From contig NZ_CP118734.1 in assembly GCF_032594935.1 (NCBI RefSeq), forward strand, positions 834,001-898,000: a DNA stretch of 64,000 nt. Reading direction: 5' to 3'. The number at the start of each line of letters is the position of its first letter. Positions within the stretch are counted from its first letter, which is position 1. Source of the stretch: Streptococcus sp. 29892. Its GTDB lineage: Bacteria; Bacillota; Bacilli; Lactobacillales; Streptococcaceae. The notes beneath the pieces were generated by a model. It saw only the letters and a program-made list of their open reading frames with translations. It ran no database searches and was not told the origin of the DNA. Made by a program: the position numbers and the translations under genes. Below, in pieces: positions 46,313 through 55,991 of this stretch.

Positions 46313-46651
46313 ATGCAGGTTATTAAACGAAGTGGTGAAGTTGTAGAATTTGACCCAGAAAAAATTTACCAAGCCATTATTAAGGCAGCTCAAACTGTAT
46401 ATGTAATCGACGATACATGGCGGAAGAACCTAGCACAAGTGACTAAAAAAGTCGTGCTTGATTTGGAAGAAGCTCATACAGAACGTCCAACCATCAGCAT
46501 GGTTCAGTCACAAGTTGAGCATCGTTTATTGGATGCCGGTTATATTACCATAGCTGAACATTATATTTCTTATCGTTTGCAACGTGATTTGGAACGTAAT
46601 GGATATGCTGATAAGATTGTCGTTCATTTACGCTTTGAGCAAATTCGATAA
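46313..46651 (+). CDS. Standalone ATP-cone domain protein
   Basis: The 112-residue protein is almost entirely an ATP-cone. VIKRSGEVVEFDPEKIYQAI is the typical first strand and helix, followed by a basic Lys-Lys segment and SMVQSQVEHRLLDAG, then ITIAEHYISYRLQRD. ATP-cones normally sit at the N-terminus of ribonucleotide reductases or of the repressor NrdR, and sense ATP/dATP. Here no reductase or zinc-ribbon domain is attached and no nrd gene is near. It has an AAAGGAG ribosome site and its own transcription unit with a distant terminator. It may act in trans on a reductase; this is inference. Confidence 0.85.
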   Translation: MQVIKRSGEVVEFDPEKIYQAIIKAAQTVYVIDDTWRKNLAQVTKKVVLDLEEAHTERPTISMVQSQVEHRLLDAGYITIAEHYISYRLQRDLERNGYADKIVVHLRFEQIR

Positions 46652-46798
46652 AGAAAAGATATGGAGAGTGGTGAAGTTAGCTTTCTTCCCTGCTCTTTTT
46701 GTTATAGTCAAAAGCTATAACAATCTATATTTAAAAAGTATTTGTAAACAACGAACCATTAGCGTATAATCAAATTAGTTAATCCCAATCTAACTAGT

Positions 46799-46832
46799 TG
46801 AATCCCGTAGTTCGTGCCTATGGGATTTTTTA
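46799..46832 (+). terminator. Terminator upstream of nox
   Basis: AATCCCGTAG, loop TTCGTGC, CTATGGGATT then TTTT. It probably ends the ATP-cone transcript; the rest of the 46,652-47,030 gap holds the nox promoter and no gene. Confidence 0.8.
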
Positions 46833-46956
46833 TGTTGACAACCTATCTTTGGAAATGATTTAAAAAATAATGGCTACAATGTAGACTATGTTTAGGCTGC
46901 TTTTAAGGCTTACCAACAGGTTTAAAGAAAAAAATGTGATTTTCTGAGCAAAAATT

Positions 46957-46986
46957 TTGAAATCGGTAACAAATTTGTAGTATAAT
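46957..46986 (+). promoter_or_regulatory. Promoter of nox
   Basis: TTGAAA (46957-46962), 18-bp spacer, TATAAT (46981-46986), 44 bp before the ATG. Confidence 0.75.
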
Positions 46987-47030
46987 AGATGCTGTAAAAA
47001 AATATTTATTTTGAAAGTGAGATTTTACTT

Positions 47031-48398
47031 ATGTCTAAAATCGTTGTTGTCGGTGCTAACCACGCAGGTACTGCCGCAATCAAAACTATGTTGACAAACT
47101 ACGGTCAGGAAAACGAAATCGTTGTATTTGACCAAAACTCAAACATCTCATTCTTGGGTTGTGGTATGGCTTTGTGGATTGGTGAGCAAATTGCTGGTCC
47201 AGAAGGACTTTTCTACTCAGATAAAGAACAATTGGAAAGCATGGGCGCTAAAGTCTACATGGAGTCACCTGTTACAGCTATCGACTACGAAGCAAAAACA
47301 GTTACTGCACTTGTAAACGGTCAAGAACATGTTGAAGCATACGACAAACTTCTCTTTGCTACTGGTTCACAACCAATTTTGCCACCAATCAAAGGTGCGG
47401 AAATCAAAGAAGGTTCTCTTGAATTTGAAGCAACTCTTGAAAACTTGCAATTCGTTAAATTGTACCAAAACTCAGCTGATGTTATTGAAAAATTGAAAAA
47501 CAAAGACATCAACCGCGTAGCAGTAGTTGGTGCTGGTTACATCGGTGTTGAACTTGCTGAAGCTTTCCAACGTAAAGGTAAAGAAGTTATCCTTATCGAC
47601 GTTGTAGACACATGTTTGGCTGGTTACTATGACCGCGACTTGTCAGACCTTATGGCTAAAAACATGGAAGACAACGGTATCAAACTTGCCTTCGGTGAAA
47701 CAGTTCAAGAAGTTGCTGGTAACGGTAAAGTTGAAAAAATCATCACTGACAAGAACGAATACGATGTTGACATGGTTATCTTGGCTGTTGGTTTCCGTCC
47801 AAACACTGCATTTGCAGGTGAAGGAATTGAGCGTTTCCGCAACGGTGCCTTCCTTGTAAACAAACGCCAAGAAACTTCAATCCCAGGCGTTTACGCTATC
47901 GGTGACTGTGCAACTATCTACGACAACGCTACTGGCGACACAAGCTACATCGCTTTGGCTTCAAACGCAGTACGTACTGGTATCGTAGCAGCTCACAACA
48001 TCTGTGGTACTGACCTTGAAGGTATCGGTGTACAAGGTTCTAACGGTATCTCTATCTATGGTCTTAACCTTGTATCAACAGGTTTGACACTTGAAAAAGC
48101 TACTCGTCTTGGCTTGAACGCTGCTGTTACTGAAGTAACTGACAACCAAAAACCAGAATTCATGGAGCATGGTAACTTCCCAGTAACTATCAAGATCGTT
48201 TACGATAAAGATTCACGTCGTATCCTTGGTGCTCAAATGGCAGCTCGTGAAGATATCTCATTGGGTATCCACCTCTTCTCATTGGCAATCCAAGAAGGCG
48301 TAACAATTGAGAAATTGGCATTGACTGACTTGTTCTTCTTGCCACACTTCAACAAACCATACAACTACATCACAGTAGCAGCACTTGGTGCTAAATAA
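47031..48398 (+). CDS. nox: H2O-forming NADH oxidase
   Basis: The 455-residue flavoenzyme reduces oxygen to water with NADH, regenerating NAD during aerobic fermentation. It has FAD start [11 protein letters not shown], redox Cys44 in [13 protein letters not shown] loop [14 protein letters not shown] and FAD end GVYAIGDC. The full Cys-containing active site contrasts with the Cys-less paralogue at 35.4 kb. Codon use is strongly biased (AAC, GAA, GGT), as expected for a highly expressed gene. AAAGTGAG precedes the ATG. Confidence 0.96.
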   Translation: MSKIVVVGANHAGTAAIKTMLTNYGQENEIVVFDQNSNISFLGCGMALWIGEQIAGPEGLFYSDKEQLESMGAKVYMESPVTAIDYEAKTVTALVNGQEHVEAYDKLLFATGSQPILPPIKGAEIKEGSLEFEATLENLQFVKLYQNSADVIEKLKNKDINRVAVVGAGYIGVELAEAFQRKGKEVILIDVVDTCLAGYYDRDLSDLMAKNMEDNGIKLAFGETVQEVAGNGKVEKIITDKNEYDVDMVILAVGFRPNTAFAGEGIERFRNGAFLVNKRQETSIPGVYAIGDCATIYDNATGDTSYIALASNAVRTGIVAAHNICGTDLEGIGVQGSNGISIYGLNLVSTGLTLEKATRLGLNAAVTEVTDNQKPEFMEHGNFPVTIKIVYDKDSRRILGAQMAAREDISLGIHLFSLAIQEGVTIEKLALTDLFFLPHFNKPYNYITVAALGAK

Positions 48399-48415
48399 TA
48401 TCTTTTGATACATAA

Positions 48416-48443
48416 GGCTCAGAGATTATCTCTGGGCTTTTTT
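48416..48443 (+). terminator. Terminator of nox
   Basis: GCTCAGAGA, loop TTA, TCTCTGGGC then TTTTTT. Confidence 0.88.
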
Positions 48444-48528
48444 GTTTGCCATCTATCACATTGAACTGCCTATCGAGAGATTTTTTGGTATAATGGAGAG
48501 AATGATTTTTTAGAGAAAGTATGAGAAA

Positions 48529-50808
48529 ATGAACCTATTATTAAACGGAATGAATGACAGGCAGGCAGAAGCGGTGCAGACAACTGAAGGCCCGCTTTTG
48601 ATTATGGCAGGGGCTGGTTCGGGCAAAACCCGTGTTCTTACCCATCGTATCGCTTACTTGATTGATGAAAAGATGGTAAACCCGTGGAACATCTTGGCCA
48701 TTACCTTTACAAACAAGGCGGCACGGGAGATGAAGGAGCGGGCCTATGCCCTCAATCCTGCAACTCAGGATTGCTTGATTGCTACCTTCCACTCCATGTG
48801 TGTCCGTATTTTGCGCCGTGACGCCGACCATATCGGCTATAATCGTAATTTTACTATTGTAGACCCTGGTGAGCAGCGCACACTCATGAAACGGATTTTG
48901 AAAAATCTTAATTTAGATCCGAAAAAGTGGAGTGAACGTTCTATCCTGGGCACCATTTCCAATGCCAAAAATGATTTGCTTGATGACAAGGCTTATGAGG
49001 CCCAGGCTGGCGATCTATACACGCAGATTGTTGCCAAATGCTATACAGCTTACCAAAAGGAACTGCGGCAGTCAGAGGCTGTTGACTTTGATGATTTGAT
49101 CATGTTAACGCTCCGCCTTTTTGACCAAAATCCAGAGGTCCTGACCTATTACCAGCAGAAATTCCAGTACATCCATGTCGATGAGTATCAGGATACCAAC
49201 CATGCCCAGTACCAATTGGTCAAGCTCCTGGCATCACGTTTCAAGAATATCTGTGTGGTCGGTGATGCGGACCAGTCTATCTATGGTTGGCGTGGGGCGG
49301 ATATGCAGAATATTCTGGACTTTGAAAAGGACTACCCAGAAAGTAAGGTCGTTCTATTGGAGGAAAACTATCGTTCGACCAAGAACGTCTTGCAGGCTGC
49401 CAATGAGGTCATCGAAAACAACCGCAACCGTCGTCCTAAGAAACTTTGGACCCAGAATGCACAAGGGGATTTGATTACCTACTATCGTGCCAGAGATGAG
49501 AATGATGAAGCGATTTATGTTGCAGGGCAGATTGACCAGTTAAATAGAGAAGGCAAGGCTTATAAGGATTTTGCCGTTCTTTATCGAACCAATGCCCAGT
49601 CCCGTACCATTGAAGAAGCCTTGCTTAAGTCCAACATTCCCTACACCATGGTGGGTGGCACTAAGTTCTACAGTCGTAAGGAAATTCGAGATGTGATTTC
49701 TTATTTGAATATCATCGCCAACCCATCGGATAATATTTCCTACGAACGCATTGTCAACGAGCCTAAGCGTGGTGTGGGACCTGGCACAGTCGATAAGATC
49801 CGCGATTTTGCCAACACACATGGTATGTCCTTATTGGAGGCTTCGCAGGATATTATGTTGTCACCAGTCAAGGGCAAGGCAGCGCAGGCAGTATTCGACC
49901 TAGCCAACCTTCTCTATAAGCTCCGCAATCAACTGGATGACTTGACCGTGACCCAAGTAGTCGAGGCAGTATTGAACCAAACAGGCTATGTTGATGCCCT
50001 TGCAGCTCAAAATACACTGGAAGCCAATGCCCGCATTGAAAACATCCAAGAATTCCTATCTGTGACCAAAAACTTCGATGAGAAGAATACTGAGGAAGAA
50101 GAAACAGGTCTGGATTGCTTGACTCGTTTCCTACTTGATTTGGCATTGATTGCTGATACGGACGACGATAGCCGTGAGGCATCGGAGGTCACCCTCATGA
50201 CTCTCCACGCAGCCAAAGGTTTGGAATTTCCTGTTGTTTTCCTAATTGGTATGGAGGAAAATGTCTTCCCACTCAGTCGTGCAGCAGAAGATGAGAATGA
50301 GTTGGAAGAAGAACGTCGACTTGCCTATGTGGGTATCACACGGGCAGAGAAGACCCTCTATCTGACCAATGCCAACTCCCGCCTGCTTTTCGGTCGCAGC
50401 AACTACAATCAGCCAAGCCGTTTTATTCGCGAAATTTCTAGCGACCTATTGGACTATCAAGGTCTTGCTCGTCCAGCTAATACCAGCTTTAAGGCCTCTT
50501 ATGTCAATGGCAGAGCGACACAGTTTGGACAAGGTATGAGCTTACAAGAGGCCATGCAAGGTCGAAAAGCAACCGTCCAACCATCTGCCAAACTCGGAGG
50601 CAGTATGCCTTTCGCATCAAGCAACAAATCGTCAGGCTCAGGCACCAACTGGTCAGTTGGTGACATCGCTGTCCATAAGAAATGGGGTCGCGGAACTGTT
50701 CTTGAAGTATCAGGTACAGGCAGCAACCAAGAACTCAAAATCAATTTCCCAGAGATGGGACTTAAGAAGGTCCTGGCAAGTCTGGCACCGATTAGTAGGG
50801 AAGAGTAG
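48529..50808 (+). CDS. pcrA: ATP-dependent DNA helicase PcrA (UvrD/Rep family)
   Basis: This 759-residue superfamily-1A helicase works in repair and in removing proteins from DNA. It has the Q-motif region NGMNDRQAEAV, Walker A AGAGSGKTRV near 29, Walker B VDEYQDTN near 220, GWRGAD, the EENYRST motif IV and LMTLHAAKGLEFPVVF motif V, then a C-terminal Tudor-like domain (VGDIAVHKKWGRGTV). All motifs are intact. It starts at ATG 48529 after a weak AGAAAGTA site; TATAAT at 48489-48494 may be its -10. Confidence 0.96.
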   Translation: MNLLLNGMNDRQAEAVQTTEGPLLIMAGAGSGKTRVLTHRIAYLIDEKMVNPWNILAITFTNKAAREMKERAYALNPATQDCLIATFHSMCVRILRRDADHIGYNRNFTIVDPGEQRTLMKRILKNLNLDPKKWSERSILGTISNAKNDLLDDKAYEAQAGDLYTQIVAKCYTAYQKELRQSEAVDFDDLIMLTLRLFDQNPEVLTYYQQKFQYIHVDEYQDTNHAQYQLVKLLASRFKNICVVGDADQSIYGWRGADMQNILDFEKDYPESKVVLLEENYRSTKNVLQAANEVIENNRNRRPKKLWTQNAQGDLITYYRARDENDEAIYVAGQIDQLNREGKAYKDFAVLYRTNAQSRTIEEALLKSNIPYTMVGGTKFYSRKEIRDVISYLNIIANPSDNISYERIVNEPKRGVGPGTVDKIRDFANTHGMSLLEASQDIMLSPVKGKAAQAVFDLANLLYKLRNQLDDLTVTQVVEAVLNQTGYVDALAAQNTLEANARIENIQEFLSVTKNFDEKNTEEEETGLDCLTRFLLDLALIADTDDDSREASEVTLMTLHAAKGLEFPVVFLIGMEENVFPLSRAAEDENELEEERRLAYVGITRAEKTLYLTNANSRLLFGRSNYNQPSRFIREISSDLLDYQGLARPANTSFKASYVNGRATQFGQGMSLQEAMQGRKATVQPSAKLGGSMPFASSNKSSGSGTNWSVGDIAVHKKWGRGTVLEVSGTGSNQELKINFPEMGLKKVLASLAPISREE

Positions 50809-50866
50809 AAAAAACAGACTTCTTTATGATAGAATAGACTATTTTCGAAAATGAGGTATGAAAATA

Positions 50867-51136
50867 ATGGAAAAATTTTGTCAATCTTGTGCCATGCCCT
50901 TAAATTTGCATGGTCAAGATGTTCGTGGATCAGAGAAAGACGGCAGCCACTCTAATTTGTTTTGCTCTTACTGCTATGCCAATGGTGAATTTTTAGAGCC
51001 AGATATTACATTTGAACAAATGCTTAAAAAGGGTAAACAAGCTATTTCAAACGGTCAAGGAAATGCATTTATAAAATTTCTCATGAAAGCAAGCTATCCA
51101 ATGATGTTGAAGAAAACCCAACGCTGGAGAGCTTAG
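50867..51136 (+). CDS. Small zinc-ribbon protein
   Basis: From ATG 50867 the protein has 89 residues; the in-frame ATG at 50858 is only one base from the GAGG ribosome site and is less likely. CQSCAMPL near 5 and CSYCYANGEF near 32 form a putative zinc ribbon, with the recurring family pattern FCQSCGMPL...YCSYCYxxGxF. The rest is helical and basic. Proteins of this family are common in Firmicutes and of unknown function. It lies between pcrA and a HAD phosphatase gene. Confidence 0.8.
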   Translation: MEKFCQSCAMPLNLHGQDVRGSEKDGSHSNLFCSYCYANGEFLEPDITFEQMLKKGKQAISNGQGNAFIKFLMKASYPMMLKKTQRWRA

Positions 51137-51179
51137 GCACGGAAAAGGTAGCAACACTAGTAAAAGAGAGGATATAAAG

Positions 51180-51869
51180 TTGTCATATAAATATTTATTA
51201 TTCGATCTTGATCACACACTTTTGGATTTTAACCAAGGAGAAGAAGTAGCCCTCACTCAATTTTTGGAGTTCATGGATGTGGAGGATATAGAGGCCTTTA
51301 AAGCCATCTATCGTCCGCTCAACCAAGGCATGTGGAAGGAACTTGAAAAAGGTTTAATTACCAAGAAAGAATTGATCAACACGCGCTTTTCCAAAACCTT
51401 TGCACATTTTGGGAGGGAAGTGGATGGTCGTGAAATGGCCCTCCGCTATCAAGAATTTATTGGTCAGCAAGGTCAGATATTTGAAGGTGCAGACCTATTA
51501 CTTAAAGAACTGGTTGACCGTGGTTACCAGCTCTATGCGGCGACCAACGGCGTGACCTATATTCAGGAAAATCGTCTCCTCAACTCCCCTATTCAGACCT
51601 ATTTCAAGCAGGTTTTTATCTCAGAACAGATGGGGACACAGAAGCCTGCGGCTGATTTTTATGAAAAAATAGCAGAGCAGATAGGGTGTTTTGACATGGC
51701 AAGTTTTCTGATGATAGGCGACAGCTTGACTGCTGACATCCAGGGTGCAAATAATGTAGGTATGGATTCGGTCTGGTACAATCCTGAACAAGTCAGTCTT
51801 ACAGGTCCAGCACAACCAACCTATACCGTTTCCAATTACCAACAATTACTGGACATTCTGAAAGAATAG
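51180..51869 (+). CDS. yjjG: YjjG-family HAD nucleotidase
   Basis: This is a 229-residue HAD-IA hydrolase with motif I DLDHTLLDF near 8-16, motif II in YAATNG, the Lys in MGTQKPAADFYEK and motif III GDSLTADIQGA. The match is to the YjjG pyrimidine 5'-nucleotidase group, which cleans the nucleotide pool of damaged or non-canonical nucleotides. The start is a TTG at 51180 with GAGAGG about 9 bases upstream; no ATG fits because motif I lies so close to the N-terminus. Confidence 0.9.
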   Translation: MSYKYLLFDLDHTLLDFNQGEEVALTQFLEFMDVEDIEAFKAIYRPLNQGMWKELEKGLITKKELINTRFSKTFAHFGREVDGREMALRYQEFIGQQGQIFEGADLLLKELVDRGYQLYAATNGVTYIQENRLLNSPIQTYFKQVFISEQMGTQKPAADFYEKIAEQIGCFDMASFLMIGDSLTADIQGANNVGMDSVWYNPEQVSLTGPAQPTYTVSNYQQLLDILKE

Positions 51870-51990
51870 ATGGTCCTCTATGTAAGATAACGAATGGGAA
51901 AGTTAGAGCTGGAGCTGGTTTTAGCCAATCTTTTAGTTGATTTTATGTTAGAATAAAGGTATACGACGGACAAGGAAAGGATGGAGAAAA

Positions 51991-52782
51991 ATGTATAAGA
52001 AATTAGGCTTACTACTTCCGATGGTGCTCTTATTAGTAGCTTGTGGTCAGAAGTCAACGGATACCAGTCCATCAAGTAGCAGTAGTGCAACATCAAGCCA
52101 GTCTACCACTAGTAGTTCGCCGGCGCAGGCTAGCTCTAGTCAAGAAACTCAGGAAAGTTCTTCTAGTTCAACAGAAACCAGTTCGACGACTGGTGAGGAA
52201 GCCACAAGCAGTCAGACGGAGGTGGCGACAAGCGCGGCTTACAATGGAGCTTATTACAGTGTTCAGGGGAAATATGGTCAGGTCATTATTGCCAATAAAA
52301 AACATCCCCTGTCTGCTAGTTACGCTCCTGGAGAAGACCCTCAAGCCTTGGCAGCTTTCCAGCAGTTGATTGCAGATATGCAGGCGCAAGGTTTTGCCAT
52401 TTCCAACAATTATAGTGGTTTTCGTTCCTATGAAACCCAGGCTGGTTTGTACCAATCCTATGTCAATCAAGATGGTCAAGCAGCAGCCGATACCTATTCG
52501 GCGCGTGCTGGCTATAGTGAACATCAGACAGGTCTTGCCTTTGACCTATTAGACAGCTACGGTAATCTCTTGGAAGAACCAGTTGCTTCTCAGTGGTTGG
52601 CAGACAATGCCCATCATTATGGTTTTATTGTGCGTTATTTGCCTGGCAAGGAAGCCATAACAGGCTACATGGCAGAATCTTGGCACGTTCGTTATATCGG
52701 TGCAGAAGCAACGGATATTTACAATTCAGGACTAACATTAGAAGAATACTTCGGAGTTCCTGGTGGTGATTATCAAGAATAA
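51991..52782 (+). CDS. ldcB: D,D/L,D-carboxypeptidase lipoprotein of the VanY/LdcB (M15B) family
   Basis: This 263-residue exported lipoprotein has lipobox LVAC (Cys18). A ~70-residue linker made almost only of Ser, Thr, Gln and Glu probably spans the cell wall. The M15B peptidase domain follows, with zinc-site motifs SEHQTGLAFDL near 178 and ESWHVRYIG near 229. In pneumococcus the homologue LdcB/DacB trims tetrapeptides of peptidoglycan; D,D-carboxypeptidase activity is the other possibility. GGA-rich sequence (AAAGGATGGAG) precedes the ATG. Confidence 0.88.
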   Translation: MYKKLGLLLPMVLLLVACGQKSTDTSPSSSSSATSSQSTTSSSPAQASSSQETQESSSSSTETSSTTGEEATSSQTEVATSAAYNGAYYSVQGKYGQVIIANKKHPLSASYAPGEDPQALAAFQQLIADMQAQGFAISNNYSGFRSYETQAGLYQSYVNQDGQAAADTYSARAGYSEHQTGLAFDLLDSYGNLLEEPVASQWLADNAHHYGFIVRYLPGKEAITGYMAESWHVRYIGAEATDIYNSGLTLEEYFGVPGGDYQE

Positions 52783-52922
52783 GGACTTTTATTCATGGTT
52801 CAACGCCTCTATCTAAAGCTAGTTTTTTAGCTAGTTAGTCACAATTTTTTCAAAAATCAGTCTTGATGAGTGAAAATTTATCTCTAATATTGAGCACTTG
52901 GTTTGTGAATACAGGTTTTAAG

Positions 52923-52955
52923 AAAGTTGGGTTGTCAATCAGTCCAACTTTTTAA
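52923..52955 (+). terminator. Terminator between ldcB and the VOC gene
   Basis: AAAGTTGG and CCAACTTT around about 13 bases, followed by T. Confidence 0.7.
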
Positions 52956-53022
52956 AATCAAAAAATTTGTCCGTACAACTAACTCGTGATATAATGGGCT
53001 ATCAATGATTTGGAGGTATCCC

Positions 53023-53469
53023 ATGCTTAAAGCGATGGAAGTATATTTGGTAACAAATGGAAATGGTTTAGAAGCGATTGAATTCTACAAAAATGCACTT
53101 GGTGCAGAGGTGGAACAAGTAAACTTATACAAAGATTTCTTGCCAGACTGTCCAGCAGAATTAGAAAACCATGTCATGAATGCCCAATTCCGTTTGAACG
53201 GACAACGTTTCATGCTTTCTGACAATAACCCAGAAATGCCTTATTCAGTTGGCGACAACATTACTGTTGCCTTGATTACAGAAGACGCAGAAACCGCGAA
53301 AGACTTGTTCACAAAACTATCTGAAGGTGCTATGAAAATTACAATGGACTTGCAAGCTGTGCCATGGTCACCTGCTTATGGTTCCTTGCAAGACAAATTC
53401 GGTATCCACTGGCAGGTCAACGCAGAAGTAGCAGGCTACGGTCAAGAATATTACGCAGAACAAAACTAA
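53023..53469 (+). CDS. VOC-family protein (PhnB-like)
   Basis: From ATG 53023 (TGGAGG upstream; a TATAAT lies at about 52989) the protein has 148 residues. It is a single-chain VOC fold of the PhnB/3-demethylubiquinone type: EAIEFYKNALGAEV near 18, NAQFRLNGQRFMLSDNNPE near 60, and AYGSLQDKFGIHWQV near 122 with the late His. Members often act in detoxification or antibiotic binding, but many have no known substrate. It stands alone between terminators. Confidence 0.88.
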   Translation: MLKAMEVYLVTNGNGLEAIEFYKNALGAEVEQVNLYKDFLPDCPAELENHVMNAQFRLNGQRFMLSDNNPEMPYSVGDNITVALITEDAETAKDLFTKLSEGAMKITMDLQAVPWSPAYGSLQDKFGIHWQVNAEVAGYGQEYYAEQN

Positions 53470-53478
53470 TAGCATTCA

Positions 53479-53516
53479 AAAACCAGATTTCGACGAGCGA
53501 AATCTGGTTTTTTTTA
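53479..53516. terminator. Strong bidirectional terminator between the VOC and ABC permease genes
   Basis: Perfect 14-bp stem AAAACCAGATTTCG (53479-53492) and its complement (53498-53511) with T run; it overlaps the last codon of the convergent permease gene. Confidence 0.92.
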
Positions 53517-55118
53517 CAATTTTTGCCAATAGGATTTATAGAGAAAGAATTGCAGTAATCCCGAAAGGACAAGAATCAAGGTTGCTAGTCCAGAGCTTAC
53601 TAAGGTCGGACCAATGATGGTAGTCATTACACTACTGATGACGAGCAAGATGAATCCGAAAATCATCGTTAGCAAGATGGAACCAGCAATCAGCCATTGA
53701 CCCGCTCCGCGACCGAAAAGCTGGTTGGAGTTCTGCCAGTTGAGCATGAGTAGGCGTTGGTCCCTCCAGTAGTATATTTGTCCAGTTAGTAGGGCAGAAA
53801 CAAGTATGCCTAGACCAAAGAAGAGGGCTAAGACCATGTTTACTTTCATGACAAATAGGGCTAACATGAGATAGAGCAAAGTCGGAACCAGGAATTGAAC
53901 CGCAGCAATCACCCAAAACTTCTGAATCGTAAACTGTTTGAAGTTAATGGGTAAGGTTCGGATGAAGTGATAGTTTTCCTTTTCCAAGGACATAGCTGTT
54001 CCGATAAAGGTTGTAGCACCTGCGAACATGCTTCCTAACAAACAGCCGGCCAGTAAAGCAATTCCGAAATATTCCCATGAAAGAACACCCAGTCTACCAC
54101 CTTCAGTAATTTTTGAAATTGAAGGGAGCAGGGCAACTCCTAGCACCAATGACTGTAAGAAGGTCTGTACCATCAGGTTGCTATCGTTGAGGGTAGATAA
54201 ATGGTGTTTGATAAGGGCCTGATTTAAATTCTGAGGTAATTTCCTTGGTTTGCCGACCTTACGTTTTGATGAAGCAGTATCAATCGCCAAAACCTGTTGG
54301 AAATAATTCGGAATAACAGTTTTAAAGGCAAAGTGGACCAATCCCAACATGAAGAAAATAGGAAGGATGAGATTGATAACTGTCCCCAACGAAATTGGTT
54401 GGCTGATGATGTAGTGGAAACCGACAAAAAGTGGCAATTCTGGAAACTGAACAAAACCATCTGATTGGAGGGAAACAGTCTGCTGGGATTGGAGAAACAT
54501 AAGCGCTCCCATTGAAACCAGAGATGAGCCTGTCAGAAGAATGGTAGAAATGGTTGTCTTATGTGGGCTCTTAGTCAAGATTTCTCCGATAAAGTGCATA
54601 AAAATCATATTGAGAAGATTGACTAGGAACCATAGGAGAATAAAACTTGGCAAGGCAAAAAGTGCAAAGGCTGGTCCACCTATTTGCCAATAGGTAATGA
54701 TAAGAAGAGAGAGGCAGGGGATGAGGAAGGGCAAGACCATACCTTGAGCCGATAAGAATTTGGCGATAAAAACCTCGCTTGCTTTTAAGGGAAGAGGTAG
54801 ATAGAGTTTGGTGTCCTTGCTGTCGTAGAAGACAGAAAAGAAGCCTGTGAAACCGTATACGGTTGCCAGTATAGCAAATTGGGCTAGTTGTAGGGAGAAG
54901 AAACCTGTGGACCGTTTGTAATCAATCCCTAGAAAGAAGACGGAGTAGAGAATAGCCATCATCAGAATGAGGAAGCCTTGTTGGATAAGGATGCTCCGAT
55001 AGGCTGAAAAACGTCCATCTTTATTCTTATTTTGTTTTTTCTTGACGGAAGCTAGCAGTTGCGGGTTGGAGTAGAGGATATTGATTTTGACCAATTCCCA
55101 AATCAGAGATTTGTTCAT
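53514..55118 (-). CDS. ABC transporter permease (ABC-2/EcsB-like exporter)
   Basis: The 534-residue membrane protein has about twelve predicted helices and an N-terminal cytoplasmic stretch (KKKQNKNKDGRFSAYRS). The central loop contains LNQALIKHHLSTLNDSNLMVQ. It has no ATPase or periplasmic binding domain. It overlaps the ATPase gene by 4 bp, giving a two-component exporter. The layout fits the large single-permease ABC-2 exporters found in streptococci; the transported compound is unknown. The nearby uvrB gene is divergent and unrelated. Confidence 0.85.
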   Translation of the reverse strand: MNKSLIWELVKINILYSNPQLLASVKKKQNKNKDGRFSAYRSILIQQGFLILMMAILYSVFFLGIDYKRSTGFFSLQLAQFAILATVYGFTGFFSVFYDSKDTKLYLPLPLKASEVFIAKFLSAQGMVLPFLIPCLSLLIITYWQIGGPAFALFALPSFILLWFLVNLLNMIFMHFIGEILTKSPHKTTISTILLTGSSLVSMGALMFLQSQQTVSLQSDGFVQFPELPLFVGFHYIISQPISLGTVINLILPIFFMLGLVHFAFKTVIPNYFQQVLAIDTASSKRKVGKPRKLPQNLNQALIKHHLSTLNDSNLMVQTFLQSLVLGVALLPSISKITEGGRLGVLSWEYFGIALLAGCLLGSMFAGATTFIGTAMSLEKENYHFIRTLPINFKQFTIQKFWVIAAVQFLVPTLLYLMLALFVMKVNMVLALFFGLGILVSALLTGQIYYWRDQRLLMLNWQNSNQLFGRGAGQWLIAGSILLTMIFGFILLVISSVMTTIIGPTLVSSGLATLILVLSGLLQFFLYKSYWQKL

Positions 55119-55858
55119 CCGACCTCACCTGCCTCTCTTTGTTGGCGACCTGCTAATTCTAGGTAGATGGTTTCCAAGTCCTTGTCAGGATATTGGGATT
55201 TTAATTCTTCCAGACTGCCTACGAAGATGAGTCGTCCCTTTCTGAGAATGCCAATACGGTCACAGAGTTGTTCTGCAACAGACAAAACGTGGGTCGAAAA
55301 GAGAACGGTGTTGCCACCCTTGGCATGGTCCTTCATCATCTGCTTGAGGTCAAATGAGGCCTGGGGATCCAGTCCTGTCAAGGGTTCATCCAAAATCCAA
55401 ATATCTGGCTTGGGAATGAGGGCGCCGATGATAATGGTTTTCTGTCGCATACCGTGGGAGAAACTGTCAATGGGTTCGTGCTGACGGGCAGTTATGTCAA
55501 AAAGGCTGGCTAGCTTGTTGATACGTTGGTCAACAGTGTCTTTGTTCACTCCGTAAACCTTGCCCATAAAGTGCCAATATTCAAAAGCAGTCAAGTGAAG
55601 AAAAATATCAGGCGAGTCTGGTACATAGGCAATCCGTTTTTTGACCTCATCTCGATTTTCTTCCAGATGAAGTCCGTCGACGGAGATGGTTCCATGACTG
55701 GCTTGAATAATAGAAGTGAGCAAACTGATTGTCGTTGTCTTACCAGCACCGTTATGTCCAATCAAGCCGAAAATTTCCCCACTTTCGATGGTCAAATCCA
55801 AATCATCAAGGGCTACTGTGTCGCCATAGGCTTTACTAACGTGGTTAAATTGAATCAT
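55115..55858 (-). CDS. ABC transporter ATP-binding protein
   Basis: This 247-residue ATPase has Walker A GHNGAGKTT near 34, the signature FSHGMRQK near 132, Walker B WILDEPLTGLD near 154 and the switch His in STHVLS. The sequence belongs to the CcmA/EcsA-like group that pairs with ABC-2 permeases. GGAGG precedes the ATG, and the stop overlaps the permease start (ATGA), so the two are translationally coupled. Confidence 0.94.
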   Translation of the reverse strand: MIQFNHVSKAYGDTVALDDLDLTIESGEIFGLIGHNGAGKTTTISLLTSIIQASHGTISVDGLHLEENRDEVKKRIAYVPDSPDIFLHLTAFEYWHFMGKVYGVNKDTVDQRINKLASLFDITARQHEPIDSFSHGMRQKTIIIGALIPKPDIWILDEPLTGLDPQASFDLKQMMKDHAKGGNTVLFSTHVLSVAEQLCDRIGILRKGRLIFVGSLEELKSQYPDKDLETIYLELAGRQQREAGEVG

Positions 55859-55991
55859 AAGAACCTCCTAGATAAATATAATAAATTACAATTATTATAC
55901 TACTATCTTAGTACAAAAGCAATAGTTTTTTAGAAAAAAGTTAAGAAACTCACAAATCCTATCCACAAGAAAAATTTGCTATAATAGACCT

